This document shows positions 44,950-57,879 of a stretch of DNA of 64,000 bases, piece after piece. This stretch comes from Petrosia ficiformis (taxonomy: Eukaryota; Porifera; Demospongiae; Haplosclerida; Petrosiidae), in contig OX345636.1 of assembly GCA_947044365.1 (NCBI GenBank), forward strand, positions 5,972,001 to 6,036,000. Reading direction: 5' to 3'. Position 1 is the stretch's first letter. Every line of letters starts with the position of its first letter. Under the pieces are notes generated by a model. The model did not search any database. It worked only from the letters and a program-made list of their open reading frames with translations, and was not told the origin of the DNA. A program made the translations under genes and the position numbers.

Positions 44950-46780
44950 TTATTGGTAGAGATGAGACATAATCATAATTATTCTTAAATTACTTATATA
45001 CAACTACTATTGCATGCATTTAATATTTGTATACAGCATAATTACATTGTTATTTTGTATATAAAATTTTATGTATAATTATAGTGCATAACTGATTTAG
45101 GCTGATTAGATAGGCTCAAACTCTAAGAAACATTAATTCCTACCAATAATAGTTATGAAATCACGACAATTTTAAGCAATTATAATATACAGGTATTGTT
45201 TACTAATAATTTATATGTATTATGGGTACATGTTTGATTTGATTGTGCTACCTACTATAATATTATTTTCAGGGGAGTTGAAAATCAGAATTTATGGGGT
45301 ATCTTAATTCATCGAAAATCACTGCTGGGTTTATACACCAGTCTTGGCAGTCTACATCCCTAGAACAAATAAGTGAAATCTTCTGTGTCCAAGTTAAATT
45401 GTACACATTACACAATTACATAGAGCAAAATCTAATGTAGTCTCACCCATTTGGCATGCCATATTTATACATGAGCTCCTATGCCATTAGGTAGTCTCTT
45501 TATATACACATGTACTCTTATTTGTCCTATATATAACTAATAACTATATAGCTAATGTACATTCATGTTCAGTTGATACTTCAGATATATGTTTAGAATT
45601 AACTCATATGTATTTTGTGAAATGTCAAGGTTTTTTACATCATTCAGTGTGTACTCTTTCCTCCATGCTTATAAATTTTGTTACAAATCAATTGGATACA
45701 AGTGAAAAAAAATATATATGCATTTTTCATAACAGATGACCAAGTATCAACTGAACGTGAACATACTTTAGGAACTAATTTGTCTGGAATTGTGTGGTAG
45801 AAACTTGCAACAGTGGTGTTAAAGCATGTTATCATTTTTTTGCATTAGAATGATGACATATGGGCAAAATGGTGTGTACGGGCAATGTGGGAGTGTTTTC
45901 AAGCTCATGGGTATGGCTTTTTCATTGCAATTACAGAATTATATATTTCGTATACCTCCTCAAAGTTAATGATATTCAGTAATTAAGTGACAACAGCAGG
46001 TCGTGCAATGGGTAAGGGGTGTGGTCTAAGAGTATGGGGGTGGTTATTTCCTTGTAGATGTGTCCTATATCTTGTCAAATGCTCAAAAATCAGCCAGTAA
46101 TATCTTAACTAACCTGGATGAAATTTAATGAATTCATAGCCATAAAATGACGTCAGTGGGTTGGGTCAGCCCAGAGGGTTGTGACTAGCATTCTTGGGTG
46201 TGGTTAGAGCATTGTGCGTAGGTTTCTCTCCATATCCAATATTTCAGTTCATATGCATTAATATTGATGTGCCAAGTGCTAGCTACAAAACGTTTATGAG
46301 AAAAGATATATACATAAATATATTTGTATATGTTTATCAGAGAGTATGGTAGTACTCTATGTAGGGATGGCCCGGAAAAAAAAAATGGCCGCCCATGCAT
46401 TTCAATTGCAAGCGGTAAGCTGAAATCTCTGCTAATATAATTATACAGATAAGTTAAAATATACATATAACTTATAATACTGAGTAAAAAATACGCTTTA
46501 AATCTTCGTTAATGTAGAGATGTAAAGAGTAGCAAAATAGTCATATTCACTATTATTATTCTCTTTTTCATAAAAATAGATTTCTACGTTTCTGGAGCTA
46601 TTAAAGTAGTTGTAGCACAAATACAAATATATTTTAAGTTAAATTCAGGGGAACAATCTTCGTACTGTTCTGTTTCTTGACCTAGACAACGAATACTTTC
46701 AGCCACTACAGCAACCTACTTATGATAGGACGCCATTTTTAATAAATCACACTCTTTAAAACACACCCATTAATTTTAAG
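44950..46780. other. No gene seen
   Basis: The first ~300 bases are collinear with sequence upstream of copies A and C (GATTTAGGCTGA, GAAACATTAATTCCTA), the end of the third block. The remainder is AT-rich, without recognisable genes. Confidence 0.5.
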
Positions 46781-46837
46781 ATGTTGTTACGGAGATAGTG
46801 TTCTACAAAACAGATAAGTTGTATAAAGTATTATACT

Positions 46838-46905
46838 TCCACAAACAGCAAAATTTGTAAACCCAGATGATACTGAACCGTCCATGTACAAATCATTCAT
46901 TAGTA
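46838..46905. repeat. Short duplicated segment, partner at 47648-47716
   Basis: ACTTCCACAAACAGCAAAAT and the following TTGTAAACCCAGATGATACT recur almost unchanged about 810 bases downstream, enclosing the candidate exon at 47021. Confidence 0.85.
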
Positions 46906-47020
46906 CTAGAGAATGATATTTTTGTGGGGCAAGCCTGAGAGAACACATAAAAATGTGTGGTTGTAAGACGAGGGTGTATGCAACTGCGTATGCATTATGA
47001 ACACGTGCAAGTCTGTGAAG

Positions 47021-47071
47021 ATGGCAAACGCTACAGTTCACGGAATAGTGATGGAAGTTTCACCAACAAAG
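47021..47071 (+). CDS. Candidate first coding exon, 17 codons, rest not found
   Basis: ATG followed by MANATVHGIVMEVSPTK and a consensus donor GTAAGT at 47072, with GAAG before the ATG. The short peptide resembles the start of OB-fold (replication protein A-like) proteins that begin with VHG-V..LSP-K, but 17 residues are too few for a call. No continuing exon was recognised before the repeats at 47.1-47.4 kb. Confidence 0.3.
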
Positions 47072-47139
47072 GTAAGTAGGAAAAACCCTGATGTTAAATA
47101 CTTTAGCGGGAAGATCACTTTGCTCAGCCATCTATAGCT

Positions 47140-47425
47140 GTTCTCTCTATCTGTCTCTCCCGCATAATCTTCAATCTCTCTTTTCTTTGCTCAGGAGTCT
47201 AATCATCTCTTATCTCCCTCTGTCTCTCTCACCAACCTTACTTCTCTTTCATAATCTGTCTCCGTAGCTCTTGTCTCTCCAGCATAATCTTCAATCTCTC
47301 TTCTCAGGCCTTGCTCAGCTTATCTTCCTCTGTCTCTCTCGATTACGACAAGCTCCATCAGTCTCTCTTCTCTTACGTAATCTCACCTCTCTCTCCGCTT
47401 TAGTTTCTCCAGGTCTTTTGGCTCT
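47140..47425. repeat. CT-rich repeat, about 120 bp period
   Basis: TCTCTCC.GCATAATCTTCA followed by ATCTCTCTT appears at about 47155 and 47275, with further degenerate TCTCTCTC and TAATCT segments. It lies directly downstream of the candidate exon donor. Confidence 0.75.
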
Positions 47426-47759
47426 GTCCCTTTCTCATAACGAACAATGCAAGCACATGGCTTTCTCAAATTTTATTGAAAAGATATTTACAGAATACGA
47501 GAATTAAAAGTATTTACCGTACTGAATACGTACGAATACAAACAAATATATGGCAAACTCCTTACTAGTGTGGGGCTCGCTCAGGCTCACCCCAATAACT
47601 GAATGTGCTTGTGTACTGAATGTGCTTCTGTAGCTACTGCATATCATCACTTCCACAAATAGCAAAATTTGTAAACCCAGATGATACTGAAACTGTCCAT
47701 GTACAAATCATTAGTATAACTGAATGTGTTAGTTGATCACTCTCAGATAAGAAATCATC

Positions 47760-48195
47760 ACAATTGTGCCACTAATTCATAGTATATGAAAATAATAAAA
47801 ACATTTTAAAATATAGAGCAACTCATAGTTGCATGACCCTCCCCAGTTGCTATAATTATATTTCACCCATCATATAAATGAATATAATATAATGTATAAT
47901 TTGCAGCTATATAGTGGATGTATACACTATTATATAACCAAAACTTTTACAATACTAATTATAACTGTTTGGGTGGTGTACATTAACATTTTAGTTGTGA
48001 ACATTATAATATAATTATTTATTACTTCATTTATAAGATATCTGTTTTTTTTTTTGGAGGAAAAGTGCAAGTTTAATTTACGCTATTATATTTATTGGTA
48101 TTAGCTAATTATTTGCAACAATTGTACGAAATAATGATAATGTTTTGCAACAATTGTTTCTATGAAATAGTGATTATATTGTTTTGCGACAAATC
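47760..48195. other. No gene seen
   Basis: AT-rich, with small direct repeats such as GTTTTGCAACAATTG / GTTTTGCGAC near 48140-48190. Confidence 0.45.
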
Positions 48196-48197
48196 TT

Positions 48198-48590
48198 TAT
48201 GTTACATATTCAAACCTTCTAACTCGCTTTGTTGGAAACAGGAGTCGTTAAGACAGCCAGTGATGCATAACTCTGCTTCGTTAGATGCAGGAAGAGTCTC
48301 ATGAAAGAAGCCACACCTAGCGGCTTTCTTGCCCTTTGTCAGCTTCATAACTTTCGAAGTATACATGTTCAAAGCTTCTAACTTGCTTTGCTGGAAAGTC
48401 GAGTCGTTAAGACAGCCAGTGATGTAAAACTCTTGCTTCGTTAGATGCAGGAAGAGTCTGGAAGACTGCATGAAAGAAGCCACACCTAGAGGCTTTCTCA
48501 CCCTTTTCTTGCACTTTTTGATAGCTTCTAGTATAGTGGAGAAAATATTAGTGAGTGCTCGTTCTTACCACTTCGGAGGAGTATATATAT
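48198..48590 (+). repeat. Dispersed repeat, two copies in tandem
   Basis: The unit TTCTAACTCGCTTTGTTGGA, GAGTCGTTAAGACAGCCAGT, GATGCAGGAAGAGTCT and AAGAAGCCACACCTAG occurs at about 48216-48345 and again at about 48376-48505. The second copy continues to TTTTGATAGCTTCTAGTATA, as in the inverted single copy at 3915-4085. Confidence 0.88.
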
Positions 48591-48754
48591 GCCAAGTGTG
48601 GAAGTGCATGAGGATGTAGGAATTATAATAACAAATGATTATAATATAGCAGTAAATTTTGAGTACTGTCTCTTCCATTCCTGCAGAATATATCAGAATA
48701 GTCATCATGTATTTGATCAAAAATTTACCTGAATTCTTTAAAAACAGAATCGAA

Positions 48755-49073
48755 ACAAGAATAATAAAAAACTTTTTTTTTTTAAATGAAAGAGTATGTA
48801 GGGATATATATCAAAACCGAAAAAGCACAGGAACAAGATGGCTTCGGCAACAAAATGAAATACCACTTCCACATAACACTAAACCCTACATAAGTATACA
48901 CAACTTAAAAGTAAAGGCAAAACACAAAGAAGTGATACTTATGTATGATTGTTATGTGGAAGTGGTATTTCATTTTGTTGCCGAAGCCATCTTGTTCCTG
49001 TGCTTTTTCGGTTTTGATATATATATCCCTACATACTCTTTCATTTTAAAAAAACGTTTTTTATTATTCTTGT
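48755..49073. repeat. Complete fold-back element, subfamily 2
   Basis: Starts ACAAGAATAATAAAAAAC and ends with its complement. Arms of about 130 bases include TAGGGATATATATCAAAACC and CACAGGAACAAGATGGCTTC. Same ends as 62710-63010, but a different inner arm sequence. Confidence 0.93.
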
Positions 49074-49079
49074 GTATGT

Positions 49080-49800
49080 TCAGTTTATGTATGTATCTTT
49101 TCTCATAAACGGTTTCTACCAGTAGTTATATACTTACCTCCTACTTACGCATCTTTCTCCACTAGAATCCTTCATACCTCACTGATGATTACTTTCCTTT
49201 CAATGGCATTGTCTTTTAACATACATTTGTGTGCACATATATAGGCAGCATGCATACACAGGTCCTACAAATTATAACATAATATGTTTTGCATTCTAGA
49301 ACTAAACAATCAGTTCAAGGTCCCACACATATGGATGTAACCGTGTTCTCGCCAGGATTTTAACAATTGGTGGTGTATGTCAAAATTGTAGTGGATGTGG
49401 CTAATTTACTGGAAGTGTCCAAAGTAGCTCAAGTGGTCAACTTATAAATAGAAAGTGTGAATAATTTATTACAATAGCGTGCAGTGTATTCATTAATAGT
49501 TTATAATATATATGAAGGGCTAAGAGTCATCAGAATGGTCTTGCCAACAAAACAGTTATTTCCCCACAGTACAAAAAGGAAATGCTTTCAAAATGCTTTG
49601 CAGGGTAAGACAATTTTATAAGAATCCAAATATTGACAGAGGGTTAATACTGAATTTTTTAGTGCACTTTTATGTACTATGGACATTTTATGTTAATCAA
49701 TTTTTGGATTAGACTACCTTGGTTCTCAACTTTTATCTGCTCAGCCACATGCAGAGCCAGCAACAATAGTTTTTAAACAAAGATCAGTAAAGGAATTTAA
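49080..49800. other. No gene seen; left end of second duplicate block
   Basis: From about 49640 the sequence becomes collinear with 27120 onward (TTAATACTGAATTTTT, TAGTGCACTTT.ATGTACTAT), marking the edge of the duplicated block. Confidence 0.6.
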
Positions 49801-51470
49801 ATCACTTATTACTTAGTATATATCCAGGGAATCGTCTGAATCTGAATAGTCATCTGCAGAATCGTTTTGATTCTTTAATTGTTTGAGTCTTCTATCAATA
49901 ACATCCTTTTCCAAATAGAAGTAAAAGTTCCCAAACAATACTTGCTGTTTCACATATTTCATGTATTTTATTGCAAGTTTAGAGTTTCCAATTGCTTTGT
50001 AACACTCAGAGAGAGCGAAATAGTATATGGCCTTGTGCCTTGAAGGTGCAGAGTTTTGCAAGGAATATTTGGACACTGATTTTAAACTTTTTCTTGCATT
50101 TTCAATGTCCGTGTCTTTTAGTTCTGGACAATGAATTTCTTCTGGTTTTGCATGCTCAAGCCATGGAAAAGGATTGTTAAGATGGATCAACGCTTTGACA
50201 AGTAGTGTGTAGCTCAAGTTACAAACTGATCTCAAGTCTCTTTTACACTGTTGATAATATGCTGCAGTTTCTAGAAGAAATATAATCTTCTCTTTCATTT
50301 CTTCTGACAGGGGGAACTGTTTCTCAGCTAGATGTATCATTGCTTCTTGATAGAAGACAACACCTGTCTCATTTGATAGTTCAACATTGAAAAGCTGCGA
50401 TTTTGCTTTTTGAATGTTATCCCAAGCTTCACTAACATTGCCAGCCCTTCGATGTTGTTGTGATATGTGTGTATATACAATCCCTTGAAGTAAGCAACTG
50501 TTTCGACAACAAGGCTGTTTAGACAATCGAAGTGCACTCGAAAAGATTATATATTACATGACCTCTGCATGTGACCAATCTTGACGTGACTGAATGTGTT
50601 TGTTAAGGAAGTACGAAGTACCAAAGTATACATTTGCAAGTACTTTAAAGTCATGCACTGGGTCTGGTACTTTCGTTGTTTATGTCATTCACTGATTGAA
50701 GATTGCCTGAAATGCATGCTTTATGAAACCTTTCAGTGAACTTGAGGTATCTTTTTCCTTTCAATGGTGAGGTAGATTTCAAACGAGAGAGTTCAGTACC
50801 CTTTACTGAAGCTGGATAGTAAGTATATGTCACAATAGAATATGCATCACTTTGCAGAAAAGAGGTAATTATTTCTTTACCTCTTTCATTTAATATTGAA
50901 TGTATATTAACAGAAACTGTGTACTCTTTTTTGGTTGGTAGAAGCAAAACTCTACTACTGCTTTACCTTTAGTGGAATTCTTTTGTATCTGTATGTTGTA
51001 AGAATTTTTTCTGGTGGTTAACCGACTCGATGATTGCATAATAACAGAGGCAGTCAAATAACAGGTCAGTGGTTTTAGTTCTCGTCCTTTCTCATACAAA
51101 TCCAAGTTTAGCGGTAGCGGTGTGTTTGATACAGTCACAAAAAGTCTAAATTTTTCATTTTCTGAGAGCTGATTGAAAATAATATTTGCTGTTATATCTT
51201 CATTTACAGGAAAAGGCTTCGTAAGTTGAATGGTGTTTAAAATCTTGAGATTTTGAAATCCCCCTATTGTGGTTAGTTATAAGAAACACTAGAGCTGATA
51301 AACTTATAATGAAAACTAGCAACAAGATTTGACTGTTGTACATAAGTTGGAGTATGATCCCCAGAAGACCAGCAACTATACTCTGGATGTAATTAGAACC
51401 TATTTCGAAGAAAATAATATATATGTATTTATATATATATATATAATTATATAAGTAATATATATAGTAT

Positions 51471-51721
51471 GCTAATAGTCCTATATGCAAAATATAGGAC
51501 CTGAGTTTGTGTCCGAGGATGTGATATAGCCTAGGACAGCAAGGACTATATCACATTCGACGACACAAAACAAGGGTCCTATATGCAGTATATAGGACCT
51601 ATTGGCATACTATATACAATATATTGTATGATGGTGACATCTCCTGCATAGTGTGCAAATGGAAGGTCTATATACAATATATAGAACTCACCACATCAAA
51701 GGAATGATGTCACCATCATAC
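51471..51721. repeat. Hairpin pair in the second Death-domain copy
   Basis: Same two adjacent hairpins as at 29004-29260 (GTCCTATATGCAAAATATAG, and ATGATGGTGACATC ends), inherited with the duplication. Confidence 0.88.
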
Positions 51722-51927
51722 TATAATATATATATATATATATTTATTTACTATGTATTGAAATACACTGAAAATGTATTTCATATAAATGGTTGAACAT
51801 AGGCGAAGGAACATATTGTAAAGTTGATGGGCCTAGATTTGGAGCTCGAAGCATGTGGTGTAAAGTTCCCTTTCATTAATTATTCATGAGTGTGGTCAAT
51901 TAAATCTTCCCTGATAAACTGCAAAAA

Positions 51928-51971
51928 ATTACCCTCATTCATTGACACATGTGTCAATGAATGAGGGTAAT
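51928..51971. repeat. Perfect 44-bp palindrome
   Basis: ATTACCCTCATTCATTGACA followed by CA and the exact complement, no spacer. Absent at the equivalent place of the first block (about 30660-30680), so it was gained in the second block or lost from the first. Confidence 0.93.
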
Positions 51972-53529
51972 AATTGTTACCAGACATGACCAGGCTACAC
52001 ATTACGTGCAACAGTAGCACTGATGTAGTTTACCTAGAAGACTGAGCAATTTGGAGATGGTGGCTCTGCCAACAACTCAAAAAAATGGTGTGCATTTCTT
52101 TGAAACATTTCATGAAAAAAGTGGGGGCCATGGCCCCCCTTGTTCTCCTGGTTCCATCACCTATGTGGTTGAATAGTAGATACTAGTAGTATTAGTGTTG
52201 TGAGTATATTATGTTGACATGTTGTGTGTCCTGTACTACGTTAAGCTGGCATACACCTGTCAAATAGCTGAATATATAGGAGCAGCTGATCAAGTTCTAT
52301 ATATGTATCCTATAAGCCCCAGTATTGTTTTCACAGGTGTATATTTTAATGCAGTCAAAGTATACCTTGTTTAGTTTATTACAAGAATTGGACTGTACTG
52401 CATTACAATTGTTAAACATGTACTAAATGATGCTTGTCTAAAACTTATGTAACCAATCAATTGCAGTTTTTACAGTGTACAACTTATAAGCACTTGGATA
52501 ACAATGTAGCAGTGAACTCTAGAGAGAGCATACTTCCAAAGTAAAGGTAACTATAGTGTTGTTTTTGTACTGCGGTTTTTGTACTGTGGCAAAAGTGCTT
52601 AGCTTGAAACCTGCAGCAGTGCATGGAGACTCATGAACATTGACCACTATAGCATGAAGACGGGAAGGGTATGACTTGTTATTAATACCTATAAAATAAC
52701 AATTTTAGCAAAACAATCATAGGGAATAATTTGTTTCATACATTTCTTGTTTCTAATGGGCTTAAATTAGCAAATTTGGTGAAACATTGTAAATATTTTC
52801 AGTATAATTGACCAACTATATCATACCAATTGTTCCATTTGGGCTATGTATTCTTTGGGTGAAGTTAAGTGCTTTTGGGTGCTCAATATCTTTTCTTTCT
52901 TTGACAAGACAAATGCTCGATGCTCTGATTAAATCTGCATCTACTGAGGATCGTAACACTCCAAGTTCCAATTCTTTTGCTGTAAAAGAGCAATATTATA
53001 CTTTAATGATTCAATAGGTAAGATGTAACTTGTTTACCTGGTTCATTTCTGTTGTATATTTGCTCCAGATTATATGCAATCGTATGTTCTTGTACAGCAC
53101 AACTTCTTAAAGCATTAATTAATTGCAACAATGATGCTTTAGGTTTTGTTCTTAACCATTCATCATACATCTTTGTTCTCTTCTGGTCAATATCAGAGTA
53201 TTCCTGATGAATTTACTTCAGAGATACAGTATCACCTTCGAGTTGAATTGCTAACTGGAACCATTTTACTGTCCTCACATGCTCACATAGAAAGGCTAGT
53301 TCTGGTCTTTACTTTAGTGATACTGCTATTTTAGACATTCCTGAAATGCTGTCCCTCAGGGTTTCTCATCATTAGTCTGGAGTTTCCCTGGGTAATCCCG
53401 TAACGAAAGCCAATGGGTGTACAGTGTTTGTAAAATGTGTGTATTATGTTTACCACAACCTAATTCGCGCGGGGGGATGAATATTTGAAACGACCTGAGC
53501 CACAGCGCCACATCCGCACACCCTGACTT

Positions 53530-53600
53530 AGTCTCGCGTAGCCAACCCCTCCCTATTCCAATCGTAGCGCGGAAGAGGGAGGGGCTGGCTACGCGAGACT
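53530..53600. repeat. Hairpin upstream of the second Death-domain copy
   Basis: AGTCTCGCGTAGCCAACCCC / GGGGCTGGCTACGCGAGACT. Counterpart of 33364-33434 at the same distance from the gene. Confidence 0.88.
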
Positions 53601-53994
53601 AGAATTTATCGAGTGGGTGGTTCGTATATGCCGAAAATGTTATATTTATTATTCATGGTCGATAATCATTACCGAGTTCTCTCAAGCTCTGACATGATGA
53701 CTCATTCCGACTTAGACCTACAGGGTCAGTGTGTATTGACTGTCATCTTGCATCACCAACACGTTAGCCTACAAATGAGCTGGTCTCCATTCTACGTGTT
53801 ACCGCGGTTATTCATATAAAGAAAAGAAAAAAAGCAATGCTTTTGGTGCAACCAGAAAGAAACACAAAGATATAAAATGCAGTCTATCAATTATGATCGA
53901 AGACAGTTTATTTGTGTTTGGGATCCAAGGTATCGATGACTGCTCAAGCACCGTCGACTTCATTCACTATCGAGAAATCAGCCGCATCCCTCAT

Positions 53995-55360
53995 AGAGTA
54001 AAGTGTCAACTATCGGGCACCATCGATACTCGCGCTTTCTCTACCACTGCAACTGGAATTACTACACCATAGTAAGAAAGTATGGTAAGTAATATCCTCG
54101 CATAACAAGTTTCACGACAATCACTTGCTTGGTCTTGGAGTTATACTCTTGCAATGCGCAAAAATGAAATTGGGACACACCTATGATCGGAAAAATTAAT
54201 GTGTTTATGGACAGTTATCCATACGTCTTATCCTTGCGCAACAGACACATATTCGAAATTATGATAACCACACCTACCTTGATCAAGCATATATGCAGAT
54301 AATGTTGAAGTGTGGCTCAGTATGACAGATGCAACTGAATGCTGGTTCTTTGCAACTTTCTGGACCTCCTGAAGCAATGTAACACTCACCTCAACCTTGT
54401 TTACCAATTATTGCAAGCACAGCATCCACTCAAGTCAGCAGACGAACAGTATTTTTCACTTGTTCTCCCAACATCCTTTTCTCTCTTGTAGAAAGCAAGT
54501 CTATACATCACACATACATCAACGTCCTATTCTTTACTTTTTAATGTAACCTAAGCTAACTTCAAAGTAACATCAAAGGGCAGACACCGCTAGACCACAT
54601 CCAACAAAGCATAGAGGTTTTGAACAATAGAATGCCAACATGCCATCACTCATTGGTATACTCTCGTAATCTACAGTATTTGGGGTGTGGTACATCCAGG
54701 ATGCAGTATTCAAGATAGTTACACTTCCTCTCTGACAGGAAGTTATAAAATTACAACCTTATATAACTGAAAGGGTTATAGAACTGCTGGAAATAAATGG
54801 CTACTGTACCATCTGCTGCAACAACATCTCCTCTAATCAAGAACCAAATCTAGTCTCTTACAGTTGCTTGACTGATTTTTTGTGTTCAACTATCTGGACC
54901 ATTCTGAGCAATCTATAATCGGCCACGCCTTTTTGTAAATAGTACAGTGTTTTAAAATTAATTGAAGGTTAGAATTTTTTGATGACTAGAAGATTTCCAC
55001 TTGAACTCTACTACTAACTACAAAAAGGTGTGGCCGATTATTGATTGCTCAAAGTGGTCTAGATAGTTGAATACAAAACAAATCAATCAAGCAACTGTAG
55101 GAGACGAGATTTGGTTTATGACTAGAGTAGATGTTGTTGCAGCAGATGGTAAGCTTACAGTAGCCATTTATTCGTTCCAGCAGTTCTATAAGACGTATGG
55201 ATAGCTGTCTGTAAATATAAGCTTATAACTCCAAGACCAATCCAGTGATTGTCATGAAACTTGTTATACAAAGATATTACTTAGTATACTTCTTACTATG
55301 GTGTAGTAATTCCAGTTGTAATGGTAGAGAGTGCGCTATAGAGTGCGAGTATGGGGTGTC
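53995..55360. repeat. Long inverted repeat, 1.3 kb span
   Basis: Left arm 54020-54240 (CTCTACCACTGCAACTGGAA, ACTACACCATAGTAAGAAAG, CTTGGTCTTGGAGTTATA) is mirrored by the right arm about 55190-55350 (CTTATAACTCCAAGACCAAT, CTTTACTATGGTGTAGTAAT-like sequence, TTGTAATGGTAGAGAG). Block A has only the left arm (34770-35000), so the right arm is a later inverted copy. Confidence 0.75.
54776..55192. repeat. Fold-back element nested in the long inverted repeat
   Basis: Arms of about 180 bases: TTATAGAACTGCTGGAA, TGCTGCAACAACATCTCCTC, GCAATCTATAATCGGCCACG on the left, complements on the right ending CAGTTCTATAA. The loop is about 60 bases. Not in block A. Confidence 0.88.
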
Positions 55361-55399
55361 TGACTTCTGGATTTGCCCTTGCTATTCTCACAAACAACT

Positions 55400-57470
55400 G
55401 TACAGCCAATCCCTAACTAGTTCTTTGATGTTAAGAAAAGCATCATCAGCATATTGTTGTAGCGCTACTGACCTATCATCACTGATCATTCATTGAAAGC
55501 TGGATGTGGCTACATTCTTCGGCTGTAATATAAATTCAACTCCTTTTTGCTGCTATCCAACAGTCCAAGGAGGTCTCACTCTGGTTTTGTTTATTATTTT
55601 ATAATAATTATGAAATTGTAGACTAGCATGAGTGTTGAAGGTTACGTTCATTTGAGCTGGTTCAATCACAGCCAGTGCGGGAACGTTTCTCTGGTTCAGG
55701 ATCAGAGTATGTTTCATTTGGGAACCAAATACCAAATTGATAATCCAGGTAACTTTCTTCTGATTTTAACCCTACCTATGCAAGCCCCTCCATATGTGAT
55801 CAGAGATTGTTTCATCGGCTACAGGATACCGGACTGAAGGTCAATCGAACCTGCCACTGGGGCAAGTGTTTGAATATCAGGCAGTTTGCAACACTCACAT
55901 TTTTAGCGATCTACTACACAAGTCTTTGCTTGTATTATAGCTTCAACTACAACTGATAAACTACAATGTGGCTAGTAATGATCTAATGAAAGAATGTATC
56001 TTCTACTGCAGCTACAACCTTTGAAAAGAAACATTAAAAAAAAAAAAATGGGGAGCACTACCCAAATTTATAGCTATAAGCCTATGCTTTTCAGCAACAT
56101 CCTGTGTTTTTGCAAAATATAAGAATTATAGAGCTGAAAGGAATTAGTTTAATAAATATCCACCGATGTGTTTTCATTTTTTAAATTTTGTAATAATTAT
56201 CAATGAACAACATTGCCTAGGTTAATTATGGACACGAAAGGGTGTCAATTCACATTTTCAAAAAAGTACTTGGAGTTATGTTGAGACAACTTGGCTATAA
56301 TCAGGAGCTTATGAGCGCCGCAAAGCAGCGCTAAGGAGCGTCAAACTGCAGTACCCATCATTATATATATAATTATATATTTAATAAACACTTATCACGC
56401 CTACTTAAATCACTTATGCAGTTTACAGATATAAAGCAGTTTGCAAAGGTGTGATTCGACAACAGATGGGTTTGCAAAACATATTGGAGTTTGACGCTCC
56501 TTCGCGCCGCTCATAATAATCAATCTAAAAAAAATGGCATTATGCACTTTCATCAATGCAAACATCTGTATATGAATAGTACTGAATTAGCTATATTTAT
56601 AAAAAGTAAAAATCTTTCATGATATATAGCTACCATGGAAACAAAGTCCCCATGTATGAGAAATTTAGATCATGCTCTATGATAATACTGTATAATAATT
56701 TGAGTTATTACCTGGAAGTCACATGACAGAAAATATAAGTAACCATTTCATCAAAGATATTAGTGAGCTACTTTATTATGATTAATTAGATATTGTATTA
56801 GATTGAACACCTGTTGAAACACTTCAAATATGCTTAAAGGTGAAAAAATAATTTGGTCATAATAATGGATAACTATATCCATAAGCACATAGTAGTTATC
56901 AGTGTAATAATACATATTACTGAAACATAAGTCTAGAAAGCTCTGTTCTCTGCCAAGTATATATATATCTATACTGATCTATCGCAATCACTAACTTTCC
57001 TATTATGTAATGCGAATCAGGTCGATAACTTTGGAACTTCGTGTATTGTTATATACAGATGCAATATCCGGGGCGTGAATAGGAGAGTGCTGTATGGGTT
57101 TAAAAACTATCTGGTTTTCAGTATATGTATCCGGTCCTCTTAACCGGTTGATTTCCCAAAACGGACACTTTTAATATATGTGGAGGGAGTCTGAGTTGAG
57201 TTTAAAAATGATGTTCCTGGAAGATTAAAAACGATCATAAATTGTGGGGAATGGAGAGACTTCTCAAATCTGGTCTGTAGCCAAGAGAGTGGATCGATTC
57301 ATGTGAAAAGTCAGCTACTGCTTCTTTCTGCCCCATCTTCAAAGTAATTCATGTATCATTTGTTCATTGTTATTAACACAGATAAATAATAACAATATTC
57401 ACAGTTTACATGTGGTCTAATTTTCATACCAACACCTGCTGCCAAATTCCTTAGCTGGGATAGAAAAGTC
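55400..57470. other. Inter-gene segment of the second block
   Basis: Collinear in patches with 35250-36360 (gene relic ending FIAISL...KNYRAERN near 56145; see 34740-36060). Unshared stretches at 56300-56520 (containing TATGAGCGCCGCAAAGCAGC mirrored by GACGCTCCTTCGCGCCGCTC, a hairpin) and at about 56760-57350 are insertions relative to block A. Confidence 0.5.
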
Positions 57471-57477
57471 AACTCGA

Positions 57478-57541
57478 CTGACCAGACAGTCCCTCCCCGC
57501 CGTCCGATTTGAAAAAGGGGAGGAGTCTGGCTCGCCAGACA
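57478..57541. repeat. Imperfect hairpin upstream boundary
   Basis: GACCAGACAGTCCCTCCCC against GGGGAGGAGTCTGGCTCGCC; GC-rich compared with its surroundings and similar in build to the 70-base hairpins at 33364 and 53530. Confidence 0.55.
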
Positions 57542-57879
57542 AGGTGATAGCCTATCTTGTTTTGTTACTTTTATAAACATAGCCCTCAACTCAACCACTT
57601 TTCAAATAAGGTGTTAGGCAGGGAACTGTTCAAATCTTACAAGTTCCAAAATATGAATATAATTATACAATATTGAATAACAAAAATAATTCTTATTATG
57701 ATAAAGAACATACTTAACAAACCGTTATATATAGTAAACATTGGTTTATAACACAAACTTGCACAATATTAAAGTGAGTAATTAATATTCAAAATTTTTA
57801 ATTCCACAATTTGTGATGACAACTATTCACTCAAATACAGAAGCTTTGTTATTAATAATTCATCACTTGTTTCAAGACC

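Larger units (their letters stand above)
49813..53338 (-). pseudogene. Second copy of the Death-domain gene (decayed)
   Basis: Exon positions correspond one to one with the intact gene: 53338-53038, 52979-52827, 51399-49813, with splice sites still present. Damage: codon 10 (CAA in the intact copy) is TAA; a second stop replaces the glutamate after SLK in the Death domain; exon 2 has a three-base in-frame loss; exon 3 has several shifts (frames 51490-51200, 51138-50890, 50947-50651, 50526-49813) and a loss after the membrane segment. The C-terminal 237 codons remain open and almost unchanged, so decay is fairly recent. Confidence 0.88.

Noticed and set aside
48202..48501. Minus-strand frame with repeated FHET..SNEAELCITGCLNDS
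   Set aside because: The internal repeat is the tandem dispersed element, not a protein repeat.
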